Below are positions 1 through 14,136 of a DNA stretch of 64,000 bases, piece by piece. The position numbers and the translations under genes were made by a program. Position 1 is the stretch's first letter, and every line of letters starts with the position of its first letter. Below the pieces are notes generated by a model. That model was not told the DNA's origin. It did no database searches and saw nothing but the letters and a program-made list of their open reading frames with translations. Source of the stretch: Pontederia crassipes (lineage: Eukaryota > Streptophyta > Magnoliopsida > Commelinales > Pontederiaceae); assembly GCA_030549335.1 (NCBI GenBank), contig CM060193.1, forward strand, positions 49,247,891 to 49,311,890, in the 5' to 3' direction.

Positions 1-600
1 AATGAGCAAATCACACAACGGTCACATAGACTGGTCTATTAAAATAGTCGATCGGTTCCTGGCTGAAATGAACAGTGATTGCTATTTTTTATCAAATCAA
101 AGAGCAATGATCATATCATCAATAGAGGTCTATAAAAGAATATCAAAGGCTTCAGAATTCATCAAGCATTCAAGGGAAACTTCAAGAATCAAAGGAAAAT
201 CATTTTCTTAAAGTCATTGTTGTATCTTCTCTACTTTCTCACTTCTCTTCTTATGAGCGGTGTATTGTAAAAGAGAGAAACACCTTCTTAGAAAATTGAG
301 TGAGCTCTTGTGTAGAAGAGTTTCCATATCTACCTCTTGAGATAGAAAAAAGATAAACTTCCTATGAGGAGAGGTGTGTCTTACCTATCAAAGCGAAGAA
401 AAGATGGTTTGGTCTAAATGGCTTCTTCCTTGTCCCATTTGGAACGAAGGAAGAGTTTAGTGGAATCTCTGACGGTCTCGAGGTCGAGAAGTTGGAGCGA
501 GAACGTGGGCCAAGGTTTGGCCGAACCTCGTCAATAACAATCATGTGTTCTTGTGTTTGATTTCGCTCTCCCTCTCCTTCTTATATTATTATGCATGTGA
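1..600 (+). mobile_element. Truncated copia-type (SIRE/Maximus-like) LTR fragment
   Basis: The segment has the layout of a copia LTR read on the plus strand. A TATA-like stretch (CTATAAAAGA, about 130-139) is followed by a T/C-rich leader, a GTATTGTAAAAGAGAG-like block near 265, and the phrase TTGGCCGAACCTCGTCAATAACAATC near 517-542. As I remember them, SIRE/Maximus LTRs end in a very similar 'GCCGAACCACGT...TTGTGTT' phrase. No internal coding region follows and the left end is cut by the window, so neither terminus nor target duplication can be fixed. The family call rests on recognition of these phrases. Confidence 0.5.
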
Positions 601-701
601 TATGATTTGATTTGCATTGATTTAAAGTTCCACAAAATCGATTTTAGGCTTCTGTGACATATTTTCTGAAATCGATATTTTCGATGTTAAATACCAATTC
701 A

Positions 702-733
702 CCCCACCCCCACCCCACCCCCACCCACCCCTT
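702..733. repeat. C-rich simple repeat (CCCCA)n
   Basis: This is an imperfect run of CCCCA and CCCACC units. It lies at the junction between the copia-like fragment and the gypsy LTR fragment to its right. Confidence 0.85.
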
Positions 734-744
734 GTGTCTTGGGA

Positions 745-1893
745 TCCTACACTATTGAATGATTGTATGTATTGATGTATATAATTAGAAGATGGATTGA
801 TATTAAGGTGTCTTATTGTAATCGTGGAGGTGAATAAAGTCTTCACTTTCTAGCTTATGTAATGTATTCCCGGGGAAACTACTACACCTAGAAAGTGGGG
901 TTTCCAAAAGAGGGGCCTATGAGGACCCCATGGGCCTAGCTAGCCAAGGACTCGCGAATCGACATGATCTTTCCAATCATCAAGATAAGAAGTTATCTAA
1001 ATCAAAGATGAAAGATGAAAACATCACATAGTCATATGACATGACTATGATGGTATAACTTGAAAGATAAAGATGAAGATGATGATGATGTATGCACCTA
1101 AAAGGATGCAAATGTATGTTCCATAGTTATATTATGTTAAAGATAAATGACTTGGGACATAAAGATGAAGATGGTGATAATGAAAGCAGCTAAAATGATG
1201 CTAATGTATGTCCCATTGTCATCTGATATTATGAATGAAGATGTTGTAGAGCAAGATAAATGATGATATGCTTTAGCATAATGATAAGTTATGATATGCT
1301 TTGACATAATGTTTATGAGGTTATATGCTTATCTTATCTTTCCTAATGTTCACATGCCATGTAGAGTGTATATGTAGCACATAGCATGCATATGTTCTAT
1401 GTTTTATTATGATGTAATGCATATGTCATGACATATGGGATCATAGCATGCATGAACCTCAACATAATCTAACAGAAGAAATCTCATGTACCCCATGGAT
1501 CTGTGCAGGTATGAACGAGGCTTAAACTCAGCTGTGGAGACTTCATGACGACTAGGTTGCACATGTATCGGTCGGACTACGACCCATGTTATCTTATTAT
1601 GTTATTATGATGAACTCTCTTAAGAGTCAAGTATGTATGGCTTATGGACTTTTAAGTCATGTATTTTTATGTGAATTTATTGATGTATTATGAACCCTAT
1701 GTTGAGTCTTATGTTAGAGGCTATGTGGCCTATGGGCTAGATATGTATCTTGAAATTTACATGTTAGAAGTCTTCCATTGTTTTATGTTATATTATTATG
1801 TTTCCGTTGCGATGTTTTATGAAGAAATGTTATGAAAGTAACACCGCTTAGGGTTCGACAACTAAATTGCGATTGAATTTTGGGGGCGTTACA
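745..1893 (+). mobile_element. 3' part of a Tekay-like gypsy LTR (5' truncated)
   Basis: The stretch aligns by eye with the 3' half of the LTR at 4383-7012. Shared phrases include the block around 'GATGGATT...GGTGTCTTATTGTAAT', 'TAGCTAGCCAAG', the AT-rich repeats of GATGAAGATGATG, 'TGTGCAGGTATGAACGAG' and the terminal 'TTAGGGTTCGACAACTAAATTG...GGGGGCGTTACA'. It ends in the expected CA at 1893. The 5' part with promoter is missing. A GGAAAC/GTTTCC inverted repeat (874-879 and 900-905) sits where the related LTRs have other inverted arms. Confidence 0.7.
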
Positions 1894-2479
1894 CAAATTG
1901 TAAAAACTTTTGCTACTCAAATGCTAAAAGTATTTCATTATGTGCAGAAAACACTAGTACACATTCAACGGAATTTTCTTGTGGGAGCTGCATCATTCCT
2001 CCGAGACTCGATGGTATGTTCACACTTTTGATGAACATGTTACAATTCTTTTCATTTTCACCTCGTCCCAAAATTTTGCTAGAGATAAAGAAAGGTGGTC
2101 AAACATATATATAATTCTCTGGTATATGGTTACACTGCATGAAGGCAAGCACAATGATCATATATATTTGTCTTAATACTTATATCAATTTAGTATAATC
2201 AATGGAAAATTTATTGCTTCTTTTGTTATAACATGGATAAACAGTTCATAGGATGAGGACTATTAGAATTGAACCTTACACAAATAACATATGGAAATAA
2301 CTCATAACGGAAAAGGAATGTACACACACACACATTCAACTAATAAAGAGGAAAATGGTTGAAGAGATTGCACGCTGGAGAGAGGGAGGGTTGGAGGCGG
2401 ATGAGACAAATGTCGACCTTTAGAGTTAGAAGATGAAGAAGAACATCCCTTAAGGCCGGCCAAAGTCCCAAAATTTTTG
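1894..2479. other. No gene seen
   Basis: AT-rich DNA between two LTR-like pieces. Only short ORFs without recognisable domains are present, plus a short (AC)n run near 2321-2332. Nothing else supports a feature. Confidence 0.5.
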
Positions 2480-2960
2480 GCCAAGGGTATTTGGGCATTT
2501 TGACCAAAGCCCTAATGTAAATCCTATATAAAGTATCCAAAACCTTATTAATTCTTCAAAAATCAAGCCATCAACCCCTCTTCTCTCTTTTTCTTCTCCA
2601 TCAAAAAAATGCTAAGGCTAGGAGATCTAGAGCCATGTTCTTCCTGATGACTATGTTTTAAGATCAACAAAGAGAAGATCAAGATTTATAGGAAAAATGA
2701 CAAGAAGATCTAGAGGCTTCTACATGATGAAGAAGGATACAAGATGATTAGGAAAAAAGGGGTTTTAGATCTAAAACCTAAAGGTATGTAAAGGGGATCC
2801 AAACCTCTCTCTCCCCTCTCAATGATATTTTGTTTGGATTGATAGTTTAAAGAACACCATGTTCTTGATAGCGATTTTAATTGAGGGTTGCATGATTTAT
2901 GTTGCATAATCTATTAAATTCATGATTCTTTTGTAATAATTATTTGGATAGGTTTTACTT
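2480..2960 (+). mobile_element. LTR-like segment with promoter
   Basis: A TATA box (CCTATATAAAGTA, about 2522-2534) is followed by a T/C-rich leader (TTCTCTCTTTTTCTTCTCC) and by 'AAAGGTATGTAAAGGGGATCC' near 2780. The related LTRs at 4383-7012 and 14137-15851 have matching 'GGTATGTTTGATGAGATCC' and 'TGTTTGAGGGGATCC' phrases. This supports a diverged gypsy LTR in plus orientation whose edges I cannot place. Confidence 0.4.
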
Positions 2961-3720
2961 ATCCAAAAATTACAAATAATATATGAATGGAAAGCCCTCG
3001 AAGTCTAGTTCTCAAAGAAATTTGTTTCCACCGATTTAAAGCTATATAAAATTAGTTATAATCCAAATATTGGATACTGTCATGCTGTCTCGGGTAACAA
3101 CGAGATGAAATTATAAAAAATATCATAAATTGAAAATAGTAAATTAGCATCTAAGATTTATTCACAGATAAAGTTTCCTGTTACCTTTCTGTGAAAATTG
3201 GAATCATTTAAAAACAATGAGTATAAATTAAATTATTAGTATTTTAGTGTCTGTTGTCAGATTATTACGTAAAGAATAGATCTCGATAGTTGTATAAATT
3301 TCTAGAATTAAATGCCAAAAAGATAAAACAATGAATTTTTTATGTGATTCCTATAAAAGTATAGTTTGCAAAAAAAATAGAATCAATTAAAATGAACATC
3401 TACTTGAGTTATAATTTTTATTGATGATGTGTTAGAATTGTCAAATAAGGAAAGTTAGCATATTATTATTTATGTGAACAATTGTTTTGTTAATATTATG
3501 CATTTCCTTTAAGTGTTTATATACATTCCAAATACATTTATTTTTTGTTGTATAATGTTTTTTTTAGGTTTCATACATTTTATATATGATGCTATTTATG
3601 AAATATTGATTGATGTATTGATGATCACCTAGACACACGTTTAGACATGTTCAACCGTAATTATGCTAAAAGATGAAGAATAACTGATATGGATGATTGT
3701 TATATTGCAAAGTATAATGC
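2961..3720. other. AT-rich stretch without recognisable feature
   Basis: No ORF with a recognisable domain and no clear repeat boundary. It may belong to the diverged LTR on its left. Confidence 0.4.
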
Positions 3721-4382
3721 ACCTTGTCACTCATCAATGGTGAGAAGCAAAGTCCTGCACCTATGTATATACTTCAAGAGGACCTAAGCCCGCGAAGTAA
3801 AATTCTACATTTGTGTATGTGCTTTTCAGGGAACAAAATCCCTCATCAAAAAGTGTGCATATTCCCTGGAATAAAGTCCCTCGCTATTATAGCGTGTATA
3901 TTCTTTGGAATAAAGTCCCTCACTATTATAGTATGTGTATTCTTTGGAATAAAGTCCCTCACTATTATGATGTGCGTGTTTCCAAGGATGTGGCCTAGCT
4001 AGCCAATGTGATGATATGATATGATTCTTTCAACTATGTTAAGATCAAATATGTTAAGATAAAGTAAGAATGAAAATGAAGTTAACTTCAAAGTATCTTA
4101 TAACAAAGAAAGTTAAGATAATGATGAAATAAAGATGGAAAGTAAAGTCCTACACCTATATATGTTCTTCAATGGGACCTAAGTCTGAGTAGAAAAATTC
4201 TGCATATGTGTATGTACTTTTCAAGGAACAATGTCCCTCATCATAAAGTGTGTGCATTTCTAAAGATGACTAGAAATAAAGTCTCTCACTATTATGACGT
4301 GTGTTTCTAAGTATGACTTATGATATGAAATGAAAGTCAAGATGTCATTATAATAAAGATGAAGGATGAAAATAACATGTGA
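3721..4382 (+). mobile_element. Left piece of an older Tekay-like LTR, split by the gypsy element at 4383
   Basis: It shows LTR phrases ('GACCTAAGCCC', 'TAGCTAGCC', repeats of ATGAAGATG) and three to four tandem copies of a unit of about 38 bp, roughly 3855-3985 (GGAATAAAGTCCCTCACTAT and variants). The piece stops where the LTR of the 4383-15851 element starts, and LTR-like sequence resumes at 15857 and ends in GGGTCGTTACA at about 16153. I infer one older LTR interrupted by the younger insertion. Confidence 0.55.
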
Positions 4383-7012
<2,630 letters not shown>

Positions 7013-7425
7013 ATGTAACTAGGTCTTAGGATGTGTAAGCAATAAGTTAGCTAAAATATCTAAGTATACCATGTGCAATCGTCATGTGGTGTCACCGAGC
7101 CTAAAGGTACATGTTCTCTTATGTTAACTCATGCTAATGATGTTGCAATGTTTATTTGAATGTGAATGTAGATGCCTCCAAGACGTGCAATCGTCAATAA
7201 AGACATGAAAATAAATGCTTTCCTTGATGGATTAATGTGAGTGGCGAGGAATGCCCAAAGGAACAACGTCTCGGATTATTCCATTGAGAGGTTCCTAACT
7301 CTTCAACCTCCAAAGTTTGATGGGGAGAGAGAACCAAAGTTGGCCGAATCATGGATTGAAGAGATTGGGGATATCCTAAAGATTATGGAATGCCCTAGTG
7401 ATCGCATGGTGATGTACGCCACATA

Positions 7426-7760
7426 CACTACAAGAAAACTTGGCTTCTGTGACAATTTATTTGTGACGATAAAATTTTGTCACAATATGTGACCATTTTA
7501 TGATTGATTTGTGACAGTAAGATTATTTAATACTTTAATGACCGACTTGTGATAAAACAAATCGTCACAATATTATTCATCACAAGTCCGTCATAAGTTT
7601 GTGACGAATTTGTGATGACATATTTAATTAACATGATTAGTGATATAAAAGTGACAGACTATAAATTATCACAATTAATTTTGTCACATTTTTATCAAAA
7701 ATAATTAATTTTTACTCGATCATCACAAATTTTGTCACAATATTATTTTTCCTACATCTC
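7426..7760. repeat. CACTA terminal and subterminal repeats (left)
   Basis: The CACTACAAGAAAA terminus is followed by many TTTGTGACGAT, GTCACAA and TTGTGAC motifs in both orientations. In CACTA elements such arrays are the binding sites of the element-encoded TnpA-type protein. Confidence 0.75.
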
Positions 7761-8044
7761 ACAATATTATTTTCCCTCCATCTAATAAAAGTTGTGGCGC
7801 CAAAACTAAAAAGCCCAAACAAAAGAGATTTAGATAAACAACTTTTTTTATCTCTTCTTCTTCTCCCATGTACATTCAAAATAATTAAAAAATCAGTTCT
7901 TTTTATTGCAGAATTTGCTTAGGGTTTTGAGTACTCGAACTTCTCTAAGGTATTTTTCTCTCATCCTCCACGGTTTTGTCGTCTATTTTTTTCTTTGATT
8001 CTCCCTATTTTTTGTTTCCTTCTTGTCTTTCGTCTTCTGCCAAC

Positions 8045-8645
8045 GACACCAAACCTGCCACTGACGGCAGGTGTGCGCAGGGACCAGCCAGCGACGACAG
8101 GGGTCATCCCTTCAGCCCCTGCGCGCGCAGGTCGGTGGCGTGCGCAGGCACCACCAGCGACCTCGCCCCTACGCACGCCACCGACCTGCGCGCAGCGGCT
8201 GGACCGATTCCTCTCGTTGTGCAGGGAGCCGGCCTGCACGAGGGGCAAGCCAGCGAGGTCGCTGGCGGCGCCTGCGCACGACGGCGACCCCTGAGATCGC
8301 TGGCAGCGCCTGCGCACGATGGCGACCCCTGAGATTGCTGGCGGCGATTGCGCACGCCACCGACCTGCACGCACGACGGCGACCCCTGAGATCGCTAGCA
8401 GCGCCTGCGCACGATGGCGACCCCTGAGATTGCTGGCGGCGATTGCGCACGCCACCGACCTGCACGCGCAGGTCGGTGGCGTGCGCAGGGGCGAGCTAGC
8501 GAGGTCGCTGGCGGCGCCTGCGCACGCCGGCGACCCCTGTGGTCGCTGGCTCGCCCTTGTGCACGATCAGGCCGCCGCCAGCGACCACAGATTGGAGGTC
8601 GCCGGCGGCGGCCTGTTCGTGCGTAGGGGCGAGCCAGCGAGACCC
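8045..8645. repeat. GC-rich, internally repeated block in CACTA element
   Basis: A block of very high GC content in AT-rich DNA, built from repeats of GCGACCCCTGAGATCGCTGG, CTGCGCACGACGGCGACC and the inverted pair GCGCAGGTCGGTGGCG / CGCCACCGACCTGCGC. A unit of about 95 bp is duplicated (8318-8373 and 8413-8468 nearly identical). Long ORFs on both strands arise from composition and repeats. The position, between subterminal repeats and transposase, matches the GC-rich control region of maize Spm, which is only an analogy. Confidence 0.8.
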
Positions 8646-9500
8646 TTGTTTTATAATTTTTTTAATTTTATTGTATTAGAATTATAGTTATATGTTTTAT
8701 AATGGAACATGCAATTGGATACTGCTAAATGACAAGCAAGAATGATGGAACAGTAGAAAATCTTATCATTAAAAGATATCATAATGAGCACAAATAGCAA
8801 TGGAATTAAGATTATTCTCATTGCGGAAAACTTTTCCTCAAGTGAGATATCATTAGAATTTGTATAAATGCAAGAAACCAGGGTGATTAGTTAATTCAAA
8901 TAGAAGCACAGAAATAGTTCCTTCGAAAAATAAGGTATATTAGGTTATCTACTTGTTAAATATTAAAATGATAGTTAAGGTTAAGTATATTTTATTGTAT
9001 TAAAATTTTAATTACTTCTCCTAAAAATAATTAATTAATGTTAATACTAAAATTATAGGACTTGGAGGAGTTTTCAACTTTATACCTACAGTGCGCACAC
9101 TCCTCTCTTGGGTGAGTACTTTTTTCATCATATCTTTTAATTATTTCTTATTGAATTTGTATTGATTGAATTAAAATTTTGTTTACTATATGTTTCTAGT
9201 TAAATTGTAATTGTTTCTTACTTTATTTGATATATGGTTCTCCTATTTTTCCTTATGAAATTCATAATTGTTGCTTCCAACATGGATGATTTGCTTGACA
9301 TATAGATATACTTTATTTGATAAGTCAAGTATTGAATTTACATATTATAATATTTATATGAAAGAATGTCACCATATTTCTATTTCTCATCATTTTCAAT
9401 TGGTGATGATGTTATGTGTTTTATATTTTATTCTTATAATTTAAATTTCTACAACATTATTGGTGTCCATATGTGAATTTGATTCTTTTTATATATACAG

Positions 9501-10170
9501 AAATCATGTCAAGTGATCGTAGTTGGATGCATAATCGCTTAGACAAATTTGGATTTATAAGTGATCAATTCAAAGATGGCGTGCAAAGTTTTATTAATTT
9601 TGCATTCTCACAACTTAGGATTGCTTACGAAGGGAAAATTAGGTGTCCGTGTTTGAAGTGTAAAAACTCAATCTTTCATGATAAGGATACAGTTTTCCAT
9701 TCACCTTTGCATGAAAGGTTTTAAAAAAAATTACCTTATTTGGGATGCTCATGGAGAACAACTTGAACAACCAACCTCTAATACAGGAAACGATGTGCTT
9801 GTCAATCCATATACCAATATGGTATTGGATGCAATGGGTCCCGAAGTCAATCAATTCAATGCAGCTGAAATGAGAAATTTAAATGAACCCCCCAAATTTG
9901 GAGGCAAAATTTTTTTCTTTATTAAATGATGCTGATGAGCCACTTTGGGAAGGATGTGAAAAACACACAAAGTTATCAGCTTTATCACAATTATTGAATT
10001 GTAAGGCAGAATTTAACATGAGTGAGAGATGTTATGATCGCATCATTTCTTTAATAAAAGAAATGTTGCCAAATGGAGAAACTTGAACCTGAGTTTTATA
10101 AGTAAAAAAAAAGATGGGAAAACTTGGACTAGAATATCATAAAATAGATGCTTGTATTAATAATTGCATC
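9501..10170 (+). pseudogene. CACTA transposase N-terminus (transposase-associated domain), broken
   Basis: An acceptor site (ATATATACAG, ending 9500) precedes the ATG at 9506. The protein opens MSSDRSWMHNRLDKFG and continues with FKDGVQSFINFAF and GKIRCPCLKCKN, the diagnostic signature of the Transpos_assoc domain of En/Spm TNP2-type transposases. A frameshift near 9715 moves the reading to KGFKKNYLIWDAHGEQLEQP, and a second near 9890-9920 to DADEPLWEGCEKHTKLSAL and FNMSERCYDRIISLIKEMLP. A third change precedes LGLEYHKIDACINNC near 10125-10165, where the gene is cut off. The catalytic transposase domain is absent. Confidence 0.85.
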
Positions 10171-10740
10171 TTGAAGACCACCTTTGAGAGTGAAGAAGAG
10201 GTTTCTTGAGGAAGCTTTGTAGAAGTGTTTGAAACTCACTTCTACCCAAATTATGTTATGGAAAAGAAGAGGGACGAATTCCTCAATCTCACTCAAGGCA
10301 ACATGACGGCAGACCAATATATGAGCACGTATCTTAAGTTGGAAAAGTATGGTGAGCTCAATGAGAATGAGCTTAGGGGACTAAGAGGTTCATTAATGGC
10401 TTGCATCCCGGGCTACATTCTTGGATCATAAGTGGTTGTTGTACCACCTTGAAGGATGTGGTGGGACTTGCCGCCAAACATGAAAGAAAATACAATGAAA
10501 GGATGAGTACCAAGGGAGAGGAAATCAAGAAGCATGAAGAGAAAACACAAGGGAAGAGCCCAAGGAAAGACCCCAATCATTCTCCAAAGAAAGGAGAGCA
10601 AGGAAAAGGTCCATGCAACCATTATGGAAGGTACCATCCCGGTGAATGCCGCATGAAGGCCGGGAAATGCTTACAATCTAGAAAGGCGGGTCTTCTCTTG
10701 TCCGAAAAAGCATGAGGATAATCGTGACAAAGGAAAGAAG

Positions 10741-13700
10741 GTTGCAAACCCTCCAAGAGCTCCAGCAAGGGTGTTTGCCATGGAAGTTGATGAAGCCGCC
10801 CAAGAAAATGACGTGATCATGTTAGTGTTCTATTTGATTCGGGAGCAACATATTCATTTATATCTCATGCATTTGTTAGAATGTTAGAAGTAAGGCCTCT
10901 AGTTACCAATTGTCAACTAGAAGTAGTAACTCCTACCAGGATGGTAGCCATTAGAAGATATGTCCCCAATGTATCTATAGAGATAGATAGGAAGAATTTT
11001 CCTTGTGATCTTATCTTGCTTCCTATGTTAGATTATGATGTAATCTTAGGGATGGATTGTCTATCCTATAATGATGCTCGCATGTATTGCAAAGTAAAGA
11101 AAATTTTATAGGTGATCATCATGGGACACCCACGATGATTCGAGGAATTCCCTCCAATGAAGCCAATGTGCTAATTTCAGCACCCAAGGAAAGCAAGATG
11201 ATAAAGAAAGGAGCAAGAAGATTTTTGGCAAGTGTCATCAAGACGGATTCACAACCCAAAGCACTTGAATCCTTGGATGTGGTAAGCGAATATTTCGATA
11301 ATTTTCTGGAGGACATCACGGGATTGCCGCCAAGAAGGGAAGATGAGTTTAATATTGAACTATTCCCGGGTACCACGCCCATATCAAAACTGCCTTACCG
11401 AATGGCCCGACGAAAATGCACGAATTGAAGACCCAATTACATAGCTTTTGGATAAGGGATTTATTAGGTCAAGTGTCTCACCGTGGGACGCACCAGTGCT
11501 TTTCGTCAAGAACAAAGATGGTTCATTAAGATCGTGCATCGATTACCGAATGCTCAACAAGGTGATGGTGAAGAACAAGTACCTCTTGCCAAGAATTGAT
11601 GACCTTTGTTATCAATTATCATCGATGTCAGTTTTCTCAAAGATCGACCTAAGGAGTTGTTACCATCAATTAAGGGTAGCCGTCCAAGATGTTTCAAAGA
11701 TGACATTTCGATCAAGGTATGGCCACTACGAGTTTTTAGTTACGCATTTTGGATTAACGAATGCGCCCACCGCATTCATGGATTTGATGAATAGGGTCTT
11801 TCGTCCATACTTGGACAAATTTATGATCATATTTGTGATGAAATCCTCATCTACTCATCAAGTCTAGAAGAACCTCGAGAACATCTCTACATTGTGTTGG
11901 AGACACTAAGAAGAAACAAGCTCTACGTCGAATTTTCTAAATGTTAATTTTGATTTAAAGAAGTAATGTTCCTTGGAAACATTATATCAAGGCATGGAGC
12001 TCCATTGATCCGGCTAAAGTGGAAGCGGAGACAAATTGGAGAAGGCCTAAGAATGTGATCGAGATTAGAAATTTCTTCGGACTTGTTGGATATTATAGAA
12101 GGTTTATCCAAGATTTCTCCAAGATAGTCGCACCAATGATAAAGTTGACAAGGAAAGATGAGAAGTTCAAATGATCACAAACATGTGAAGCAAATTTTCA
12201 AGAGCTCAAGAGAAGACTCACCATAGTGCCAATCCTAGTCATTCCTTCGAAAAGTGACAGATATGTTATCTATAGTGATGTTTGTGGCACGAGTTTAGGT
12301 TGTGTGCTTATATAACATGGCAAAGTAGTGGCATATGCTTCTCGACAATTGAAGAAACATGAAGACAATTATCCAACTCATGATCTAGAGTTAGCAACGG
12401 TGGTGTTCACATTGAAGATATGGCGAAGATTTTGAAGTGTACATGGATCACAAAAGCTTAAAGTATGTGTTCTCACAAAAGGAGTTGAACACGCGACAAA
12501 GAAGATGGATTGAATTTCTTAAGGACTATGAGTTTGCTATATTGTACTATCGGGGAAAAGCTAATGTAGTAGCCAATGAACTAAGTCGCAAGTGGGAAGG
12601 ATCACTTGGATGCTTAAGTGTTCACAAGTGGAATCTTGTGGAAAATATAGTGCAATGGGCTCCAAGCATTTCTGGCAGAAGGATCATATGTATGGCTCAT
12701 CATGTGATTGAATCAAACTTAATGAGAAGGATATTTGAAGCTCAAAGAAGGGACCCAGGATATGCAAGGATGATCAATGTTTTCCAAAGAGAAAGAAATC
12801 ACTTCAAGTATGGTGAAGATGGAGCAATTAAATACAAGAACCGTTTGTGGGTACCAAAGGATAAGGCATTAAGAAAAGAGATTTTGGACGAGTACCACAA
12901 GTCCGAATTTTCAATTCATCCCGGAAGCATTAAAATGTTCAAGAACTTGCAAAGGAATTTTTTGTGAGAAGACATGAAGGAGAAAGTGGCCAAGTATGTA
13001 GCTAAGTGCATAGTGTGCCAACAAGTTAAGATTGAACACTGAAGACCTTGTTGCAAGTTACAACCATTATCTATTTCAAAGTGGAAATGGCAAAGTATCA
13101 CTATGGACTTTGTAGTAGGACTACCCCGAACCCAAAAATGTCATAATGCCATTTGAGTTGTAGTGGACCGTTTGACGAAATCGGCTCACTTTATCCCTAT
13201 GAAAGTGAATCAATCTATGGATAGCATGGTTGAACTTTATGTGAATGTGATTATCAGTTTGCACGGAATTTCGGCATCCGTTGTTTCGGATAGAGATTCA
13301 AGATTTACTTCAAGATTTTAGAAAAGGTATCCAAAATGCTTTTGGGACAAGACTAAATTTTAGCACGGTGTTTCATCTTCAACCCGACGGCCAAAGTGAA
13401 AGAATAATTCAAATTCTTGAAAATATGCTTAGAGCTTGTGCCTTATATTGGCATGAAAATTGGGATGACCACCTTCCTTTAGTGGAATTTGCCTATAATA
13501 ATAATTATCATTCAAGCATCAAGATGGCACTATTTGAAACATTGTATGGTAAGCCTTGTCGTTCTCCGACATATTGGAGTGAAACTGGAGAAGAAAGATA
13601 TCTTGGATCGGTGTCCAAATGTTGTTGATAAAGTGGAGGTTATATGCAGATGGAGCAACTTTATGAAGTGGGTGACCACGTCTCACAATTTCACCAACTA

Positions 13701-14085
13701 AGGGTGTTATGAGATTTAGCAAGAAAGGAAAGTTGACTCCAAGGTATATTGGATCTTTTGAAATCCTTGAGAAAGTAGGAGAAGCGACATATAAATTAGC
13801 ACTACCACATTCATATACAAGACTTCATAATGTCTTTCATATATAATGCTCCGAAAGTACGTCCATGATGAGGCAAATGTGATTCAGATTGAAGAGCCAA
13901 ATATCAAGGAAGACTTCACATATGTAGAGCAACCTATAGAGATTATAGATTTTCAAGTAAAGCACCTCAAGAATAAGACCATACCTATGGTCAAAGTGGC
14001 GTTGAAGCATCAGCGTGGACAAGAAACTACTTGGGAACTAGAAGAGAAAATGCGAGAGAAGTTTTCGAAACTTTTCAATAAGTAA
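10741..14085 (+). pseudogene. Broken pol of gypsy element 1 (protease, RT, RNase H, integrase, chromodomain-like tail)
   Basis: Protease: LFDSGATYSFISHAF near 10840, the aspartic protease motif. Reverse transcriptase: about 11087-12160 with [15 protein letters not shown] and [13 protein letters not shown]; at the catalytic loop (about 11820-11850) one base is missing, so the [10 protein letters not shown] reading is shifted. RNase H: about 12240-12600 ([30 protein letters not shown]). Integrase: zinc-finger part at about 12900-13040, then core with VVDRLTKSAHF, a SDR motif near 13285 and DGQSERIIQILENML near 13385-13425, so the catalytic Glu is kept. A chromodomain-like tail (QETTWELEEKMREKF) ends at 14085. 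Several stops and frameshifts make it non-coding. Confidence 0.85.
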
Positions 14086-14136
14086 GTCAAGATTCAGCAA
14101 AATTCGAGGACGAATTTTTATTTAAGGAGAATAGAT

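Larger units (their letters stand above)
7426..10170 (+). mobile_element. 5' part of a CACTA (En/Spm) transposon, 3' end deleted
   Basis: The left terminus is CACTACAAGAAAA at 7426, the canonical plant CACTA end, inserted in gag. Subterminal TTTGTGAC/GTCACAAA repeats fill about 7450-7760, a GC-rich block follows at 8045-8645, and the transposase N-terminus starts in an exon at 9501. No matching CTTGTAGTG end occurs before gag resumes at about 10171, so the right half and a short piece of gag were deleted together. The first 140 bp resemble the reverse complement of the right end of the second CACTA (28698 leftward), including 'TTAATGACCGACTTGTGAT'. Confidence 0.85.
7172..10737 (+). pseudogene. 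Broken gag of gypsy element 1, interrupted by a CACTA fragment
   Basis: The start resembles the gag of element 2 (MPPRRAIV...), beginning at the ATG at 7172. An in-frame TGA follows after about 21 codons (near 7237). Recognisable gag continues to 7425 (YSIERFLTLQPPKFDGERE, ESWIEEIGDILKIMECP) and stops inside the codons for VMYATY. After the CACTA fragment it resumes near 10171 (LKTTFESEEEV) and runs through KKRDEFLNLTQG to a degenerate zinc-knuckle region at about 10610-10700, where the second-knuckle cysteines are partly lost (CLQSRKAG instead of CLQCDKEG). Comparison with element 2 shows about 12 codons of host gag missing at the right junction. Confidence 0.8.

Noticed and set aside
7961..8687. 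Several overlapping ORFs of 70-164 codons on both strands
   Set aside because: They lie in a GC-rich repeat block of a CACTA element, are open in many frames because stops are rare in GC-rich DNA, and have no recognisable domain.
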